From an uncultured Lachnobacterium sp. (GTDB taxonomy: Bacteria > Bacillota > Clostridia > Lachnospirales > Lachnospiraceae), in the NCBI GenBank assembly GCA_900552085.1, contig URYB01000060.1, positions 1-11,024 of the forward strand: DNA of 11,024 bases. The letters are read 5' to 3'. The notes beneath the pieces are model-generated. The model worked only from the letters and a program-made list of their open reading frames with translations, was not told where the DNA came from and ran no database searches. Position 1 is the stretch's first letter, and every line of letters begins with the position of its first letter. Below are positions 7,297-11,024 of the stretch, one piece after another. Position numbers and translations under genes: made by a program.

Positions 7297-7323
7297 TATC
7301 AAGTTTTCGTAGAAAACTTGATA
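7297..7323 (-). promoter_or_regulatory. Perfect 12-3-12 dyad upstream of moxR
   Basis: TATCAAGTTTTC, three bases, GAAAACTTGATA: 12-bp arms match exactly. It ends 16 bases before the moxR start, next to its ribosome site. If transcribed, it would form an AT-rich hairpin in the leader; otherwise it could be an operator between promoter and gene. It has no U-run on the minus strand. Confidence 0.55.
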
Positions 7324-7347
7324 CTATCAATATCTAACTATAAATTG

Positions 7348-7376
7348 AGTATAATGCATTTATGGGGAAACAACAA
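7348..7376 (-). promoter_or_regulatory. Candidate promoter of the moxR operon
   Basis: On the minus strand TTGTTG (7371-7376) and TATACT (7348-7353) are 17 bases apart. The -10 is good and the -35 poor. Transcription would start near 7341, so the 7297-7323 dyad would lie in the leader RNA. Confidence 0.4.
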
Positions 7377-7428
7377 CATTGCAGAGGTTAAGATTTTTTT
7401 AATTTCTGATGCATTTTGCTTTTTGACA

Positions 7429-7449
7429 TTCATAGTTTGAAACTATGAA
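7429..7449 (+). promoter_or_regulatory. MET-box-like operator upstream of metE
   Basis: A perfect palindrome of 10-1-10 bases whose core is ATAGTTTGAAACTAT. The core matches the MET-box described in streptococci (TATAGTTT-N-AAACTATA), bound by the LysR-type regulator MtaR/MetR of methionine genes. Its centre (7439) is about 66 bases before the start predicted from the TATAAT at 7493-7498, the usual place for a LysR activator. No regulator gene is in this window, so it would act in trans. Confidence 0.75.
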
Positions 7450-7469
7450 CAAGCAACGCTTTTAAGTAT

Positions 7470-7498
7470 TATACAATCCGTTCTCAAAAAAATATAAT
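7470..7498 (+). promoter_or_regulatory. metE: Candidate metE promoter
   Basis: TATAAT (7493-7498) is a perfect -10. TATACA (7470-7475), 17 bases before it, is a weak -35, as expected of a promoter needing an activator. The start would be near 7505, giving a leader of about 33 bases, too short for a riboswitch. A TTGACA at 7423-7428 has no good -10 at normal spacing. Confidence 0.55.
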
Positions 7499-7537
7499 GA
7501 ATGCAACTTTTAGATTTATATTTTGGAGGAGGAAACA

Positions 7538-9802
7538 ATGCAGACATCAGTCATCGGCTTTCCACGAATTGGAACTTTACGCGAGTTAAAGTTCGCATGT
7601 GAAAAGTACTTTCGTAAAGAAATTAATACTCAGGAACTTTTAGACACAGCAGAAAATTTAAGAAAAATCCACTGGACAACACAGAAGTCCGCCGGAATCG
7701 ACTACATTCCAAGCAACGATTTTTCTTTTTATGATATCTTTCTTGACACCGCCGCTTTGTTCAACATTATTCCAAAGCGTTACAAAGAACTGCAGCTTAC
7801 AGAACTGGATACCTATTTTGCAATGGCGCGAGGCTATCAGGGTGAGTCTGGTGATGTAAAGGCGCTTGCCATGAAAAAATGGTTCAACACCAACTATCAT
7901 TACATCGTTGCAGAAGTTGAGGATGACACCGATATTCAGCTTGTCGGAGAAAAGCCATGGAAAGAATACAACGAAGCAAAAGCGCTCGGTATTGTAACAA
8001 AACCAATCATTATCGGACCATACACCTTACTGAAGCACTGCCGCTATACCGGCGAGAAGAAGCTTACGGATTTCGTAGATACAGCAATCAAGGCATATCA
8101 GGATTTTATTAAAAAATGTGAAGAGTTTGAAATTGCATGGGTCCAGTTTGACGAGCCTGGTCTGGTACAGGATATGACCGCTGATGATATTGCGCTTTTC
8201 CACAAACTGTATGATGCGATCCTTCCTTGTGCGAAAATAGGCAAGATTCTTTTACAGACCTATTTCGGAGATGTAAGAGATATTTATGCAGACCTGATCC
8301 AAATGGATTTTGCTGGCATCGGTCTGGATTTCATCGAAGGAAAGCAGACAGTTTCTCTCATTGAAACTTACGGTTTTCCAAAAGAAAAGCTCTTGTTTGC
8401 AGGACTCGTTAACGGAAAAAATATCTGGAAAAACCACTACGATAAAACACTCAAAGCCCTTACCGGCTTACAGGAGAAAGGCATTTCCGTTGTATTATCA
8501 ACCTCATGTTCTCTGCTTCATGTTCCATATACTTTAAAGCATGAGCATAAACTTTCACAAACATTTACTTCTTATTTTGCTTTTGCAGAAGAGAAATTAG
8601 AGGAACTTCATGAGCTGAGTATTCTTGCTGACACTTCTGACTATTCAGTACATGCAGCATATCAGAATAATCAGAAACTTTTCGCACAGCCAAGAGATTG
8701 TCATAATGAGGCTGTAAAGGATCGTCTGTTCCATGTAACCGAAGCAGATTATGTACGTCTGCCTAAGAGAAGCCAACGACAGGCATTACAGAAAAAAGAA
8801 TTTGGTCTTCCGGAATTTCCGACCACTACGATCGGGTCCTTCCCACAGACCAAAGATGTAAAAGCCAACCGCAGCGCATTCCGTAAAGGTGAGATTACGC
8901 AGCAGGAGTACGAAGCATTCAATAAAAAGAAAATTGCAGACTGCGTAAAATGTCAGGAAGAGATTGGTCTGGATGTACTGGTTCACGGTGAATATGAGAG
9001 AAATGATATGGTCGAATATTTTGGTGAAGCATTAGGCGGATTCCTTTTCACGGAAAAAGCATGGGTGCAGTCTTACGGTACCCGGTGTGTAAAGCCACCG
9101 ATCATCTGGGGTGATGTATCCCGCGAAAAGCCTATGACCGTTGACTGGTCGGTCTATGCACAATCCCTTACAAAGAAAATCATGAAGGGTATGCTTACCG
9201 GACCGGTAACCATTTTAAACTGGTCCTTCCCGCGCGAAGATATCTCCATCAAGGAGTCGATTTCCCAGATTGCTCTCGCAATCCGTGACGAAGTACTTGA
9301 TCTGGAAGCAAACGGCATTAAAATGATCCAGATTGATGAGGCAGCATTGCGCGAAAAGCTTCCGCTGCGCAAATCAGACTGGTACAGCGAATATCTGGAT
9401 TTCGCCATCCCTGCATTCCGTCTGACACACAGTGGTGTCAAACCGGAAACACAGATTCACACACATATGTGTTACAGTGAGTTTACGGACATCATTCCTG
9501 CAATCGATGATATGGATGCTGATGTCATTACCTTTGAAGCTTCCCGTTCGGATCTGCAGATTCTCGATTCTCTGCGCGAGCATCATTTCGAGACGGAAGT
9601 CGGACCGGGCGTGTATGACATCCACTCTCCTCGTGTTCCATCCGTTGAGGAAATTGTCAAAGCACTCAACCTTATGTTAACCAAAATCGACAAAGAAAAA
9701 CTGTGGGTAAACCCAGATTGTGGTTTAAAGACCCGCGGGGTTCCGGAAACCGATGCAAGTTTAAGAAATATGGTAGAAGCTGCAAAACAGATTCGTAAAT
9801 AA
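7538..9802 (+). CDS. metE: Cobalamin-independent methionine synthase
   Basis: Transfers the methyl group from 5-methyltetrahydrofolate (polyglutamate form) to homocysteine, making methionine in the cytoplasm without vitamin B12. It is 754 residues long, against 753 in E. coli. The N-terminal half begins with the typical IGFPRIG motif. The catalytic half has TTTIGSFPQT and the zinc ligands His643 and Cys645 (HMC), Glu667 (ITFEASRS) and Cys728 (NPDCGLKTRG). These correspond to E. coli 641, 643, 665 and 726. The start is ATG 7538-7540, seven bases after AGGAGG. An in-frame TTG at 7523 lies in or before the ribosome site and is not the start. It is transcribed alone, divergently from the moxR operon, probably under a MET-box. 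It is complete and apparently functional. Confidence 0.98.
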   Translation: MQTSVIGFPRIGTLRELKFACEKYFRKEINTQELLDTAENLRKIHWTTQKSAGIDYIPSNDFSFYDIFLDTAALFNIIPKRYKELQLTELDTYFAMARGYQGESGDVKALAMKKWFNTNYHYIVAEVEDDTDIQLVGEKPWKEYNEAKALGIVTKPIIIGPYTLLKHCRYTGEKKLTDFVDTAIKAYQDFIKKCEEFEIAWVQFDEPGLVQDMTADDIALFHKLYDAILPCAKIGKILLQTYFGDVRDIYADLIQMDFAGIGLDFIEGKQTVSLIETYGFPKEKLLFAGLVNGKNIWKNHYDKTLKALTGLQEKGISVVLSTSCSLLHVPYTLKHEHKLSQTFTSYFAFAEEKLEELHELSILADTSDYSVHAAYQNNQKLFAQPRDCHNEAVKDRLFHVTEADYVRLPKRSQRQALQKKEFGLPEFPTTTIGSFPQTKDVKANRSAFRKGEITQQEYEAFNKKKIADCVKCQEEIGLDVLVHGEYERNDMVEYFGEALGGFLFTEKAWVQSYGTRCVKPPIIWGDVSREKPMTVDWSVYAQSLTKKIMKGMLTGPVTILNWSFPREDISIKESISQIALAIRDEVLDLEANGIKMIQIDEAALREKLPLRKSDWYSEYLDFAIPAFRLTHSGVKPETQIHTHMCYSEFTDIIPAIDDMDADVITFEASRSDLQILDSLREHHFETEVGPGVYDIHSPRVPSVEEIVKALNLMLTKIDKEKLWVNPDCGLKTRGVPETDASLRNMVEAAKQIRK

Positions 9803-9806
9803 TTGA

Positions 9807-11006
9807 TTATTTTTCATACTGTAAAAACTTCCGGTATGTCTGATCGATTCCAAACGCGCCAAGCGGTGCCGTAATGATGATCGCCATAACCGCTACCGAC
9901 AGCACAATCTTTCCACATGCCAGCCCTGCTGCTAAGGGAACCGAGCCGATTGCGGCCTGCACGGTCGCTTTCGGCATATATGCGATCACACAAAATGCGC
10001 TCTCTTTCCATGAAAGATTGGTCTTTGCAACACAAAGCAATACACCACATGCACGAAAAAGCAATGCAAGCAAAATCATAACAATTGCACCCAATCCTGC
10101 CTGCAAGGTATAACGGATATCCACTGCTGCACCGACCAATACAAATAAAATGACTTCCGCAGCAATCCACAATTTTCCAAATTTTTCTGACAACCGTTTC
10201 GAAACAAATGCCGTACTTTTTAACTTCAGCACACATGCCATACTTACGACTGCCAGCAATCCGGAAACTGCCACTTTTCCTTCCAGCCATCCTTCTGCTG
10301 CAACAAGCAAAAAGGAAACGCCAAGCACGATAATGACTTTTGTGCTGTTTCGCACGCAATGTTTATGCGCATAAGATGTCTCAAAAAACAGATACAGCCC
10401 ATAACCCACGACCGCACCCAGCAGAATTCCAAGCACAATAGAAACCGGCACATTTACAAAATCCAATACATCCGCATTTCCGCCCTGTGCCATGCTCAAA
10501 AATGTCGTAAACAATACGATCACAAAAATATCATCGCAGGATGCCCCAGCCATGATCATCTGCGGAATTGCTTTCTCGGTGCCATATTTTGATTCCATCA
10601 GATTTACCATACGCGGGACTACTACCGCCGGAGATACTGCTGCCAGCACAGCGCCCATGACAGCCGCCTCTACATGGGTAATTCCCAGAATCCATGGCGC
10701 AAGCAATACATAGCCAATAATCTCAAACGATGCCGGTACAAATGACAGCATAATTGCCGGTCTTCCCACCTTTTTCAAATCATTCAGGTCCAGCGATAAT
10801 CCGGCTTTCAGCAGTATAATGATCAATGCCATCTTCCGCAGATCCGCTGAAATTGACAAAATGGAAGGATCCAGGAAATCCAACACATACGGTCCCAACA
10901 CAATTCCTGTGATGAGCATTCCTATGATTCTCGGAAGCTTCAGTCTCTGGCAAATTGCCCCCATTGCCAGCCCAACCAGAAAGATAAGTGCCAATGATGT
11001 TAACAT
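9807..11006 (-). CDS. Cation/proton antiporter (monovalent cation:proton antiporter superfamily)
   Basis: A 399-residue membrane protein with about a dozen hydrophobic helices and short loops. The first helix pair (LIFLVGLAMGAICQRLKLPRI, GMLITGIVLGPYVLDF) is typical of Na+/H+ exchangers. The crossing-helix region has AAVSPAVVVPR (122-132) and AGASCDDIF (153-161). The Asp158/Asp159 pair fits the ion-binding acids of electrogenic antiporters. It lacks a C-terminal TrkA/RCK regulatory domain, so it is a short form. It likely exchanges Na+ or K+ for protons for pH or salt balance; the ion cannot be told from sequence. ATG 11004-11006 has GGAGG seven bases before it. It converges on metE with four bases between stops. 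Whether it is CPA1 or CPA2 is not certain. Confidence 0.9.
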   Translation of the reverse strand: MLTSLALIFLVGLAMGAICQRLKLPRIIGMLITGIVLGPYVLDFLDPSILSISADLRKMALIIILLKAGLSLDLNDLKKVGRPAIMLSFVPASFEIIGYVLLAPWILGITHVEAAVMGAVLAAVSPAVVVPRMVNLMESKYGTEKAIPQMIMAGASCDDIFVIVLFTTFLSMAQGGNADVLDFVNVPVSIVLGILLGAVVGYGLYLFFETSYAHKHCVRNSTKVIIVLGVSFLLVAAEGWLEGKVAVSGLLAVVSMACVLKLKSTAFVSKRLSEKFGKLWIAAEVILFVLVGAAVDIRYTLQAGLGAIVMILLALLFRACGVLLCVAKTNLSWKESAFCVIAYMPKATVQAAIGSVPLAAGLACGKIVLSVAVMAIIITAPLGAFGIDQTYRKFLQYEK

Positions 11007-11024
11007 AATTTTTCCTCCTTTTTG

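Noticed and set aside
7523..7537. In-frame TTG start that would lengthen MetE by five residues
   Set aside because: The extra codons are the ribosome site itself (GGAGGAGGAA); ATG 7538 gives the family's usual N-terminus.
7360..7537. S-box, cobalamin or T-box riboswitch before metE
   Set aside because: No multi-helix leader, terminator or T-box motif was found, and the likely leader is only about 33 bases.
9814..10359. Minus-strand 181-codon frame inside the antiporter gene
   Set aside because: It is a shifted frame of a well-supported membrane transporter, and its Cys/Arg/Ser-rich product matches no fold.
1..11024. CRISPR array, tRNA or rRNA genes
   Set aside because: No regularly spaced repeats beyond the two-copy repeat at 74-141, and no tRNA or rRNA signature was noticed by eye.

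Overview
The window looks like a chromosomal segment from a low-GC anaerobic Firmicute, most likely a Lachnospiraceae member such as a gut clostridium. This is inferred from strong AGGAGG-type ribosome sites, AT-rich spacers, protein style and gene set, not from a marker gene. Almost everything is on the minus strand; only metE runs on the plus strand.

Left part (1-2336) is accessory in character: AT-rich, with small or broken genes. Read in its direction of transcription (right to left) it holds an unknown 218-220 aa protein and a translationally coupled unknown 97 aa protein. A doubtful 88 aa reading frame follows, then an XRE-type repressor-like protein with two membrane helices and a C-terminal zinc ribbon. 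Last comes a frameshifted and truncated DUF1016/YhcG-type nuclease remnant. The stretch contains several dyads and repeats.

Centre (2337-7280) is a tightly packed operon: MoxR AAA+ ATPase, then a DUF58 protein (GTG start, 1-base gap), then a large membrane transglutaminase-like protein (ATGA overlap). This is the widespread MoxR / DUF58 / transglutaminase trio, thought to act at the cell envelope; its exact substrate is unknown. The transglutaminase gene carries an unusual C-terminal extension of about 117 residues. The extension starts with its own membrane helix and looks like a separate small membrane-anchored protein fused in frame. It lies exactly where the core operon meets the accessory region.

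A divergent control region (7281-7537) separates this operon from metE. It contains a 27-bp dyad just upstream of the moxR ribosome site. On the metE side it holds a perfect 21-bp palindrome whose core matches the streptococcal MET-box bound by the LysR-type methionine regulator MtaR/MetR. The box is centred about 66 bases before the start predicted from a TATAAT box, which is where LysR activators usually bind. No riboswitch was seen.

Right part: metE (cobalamin-independent methionine synthase, all four zinc ligands present) converges on a cation/proton antiporter gene with only four bases between their stop codons.

I do not see a clear, complete new defence or mobile system. The best candidates for something undescribed are the unknown coupled gene pair at 1365-2298, the transglutaminase fusion, and the membrane zinc-ribbon XRE regulator.
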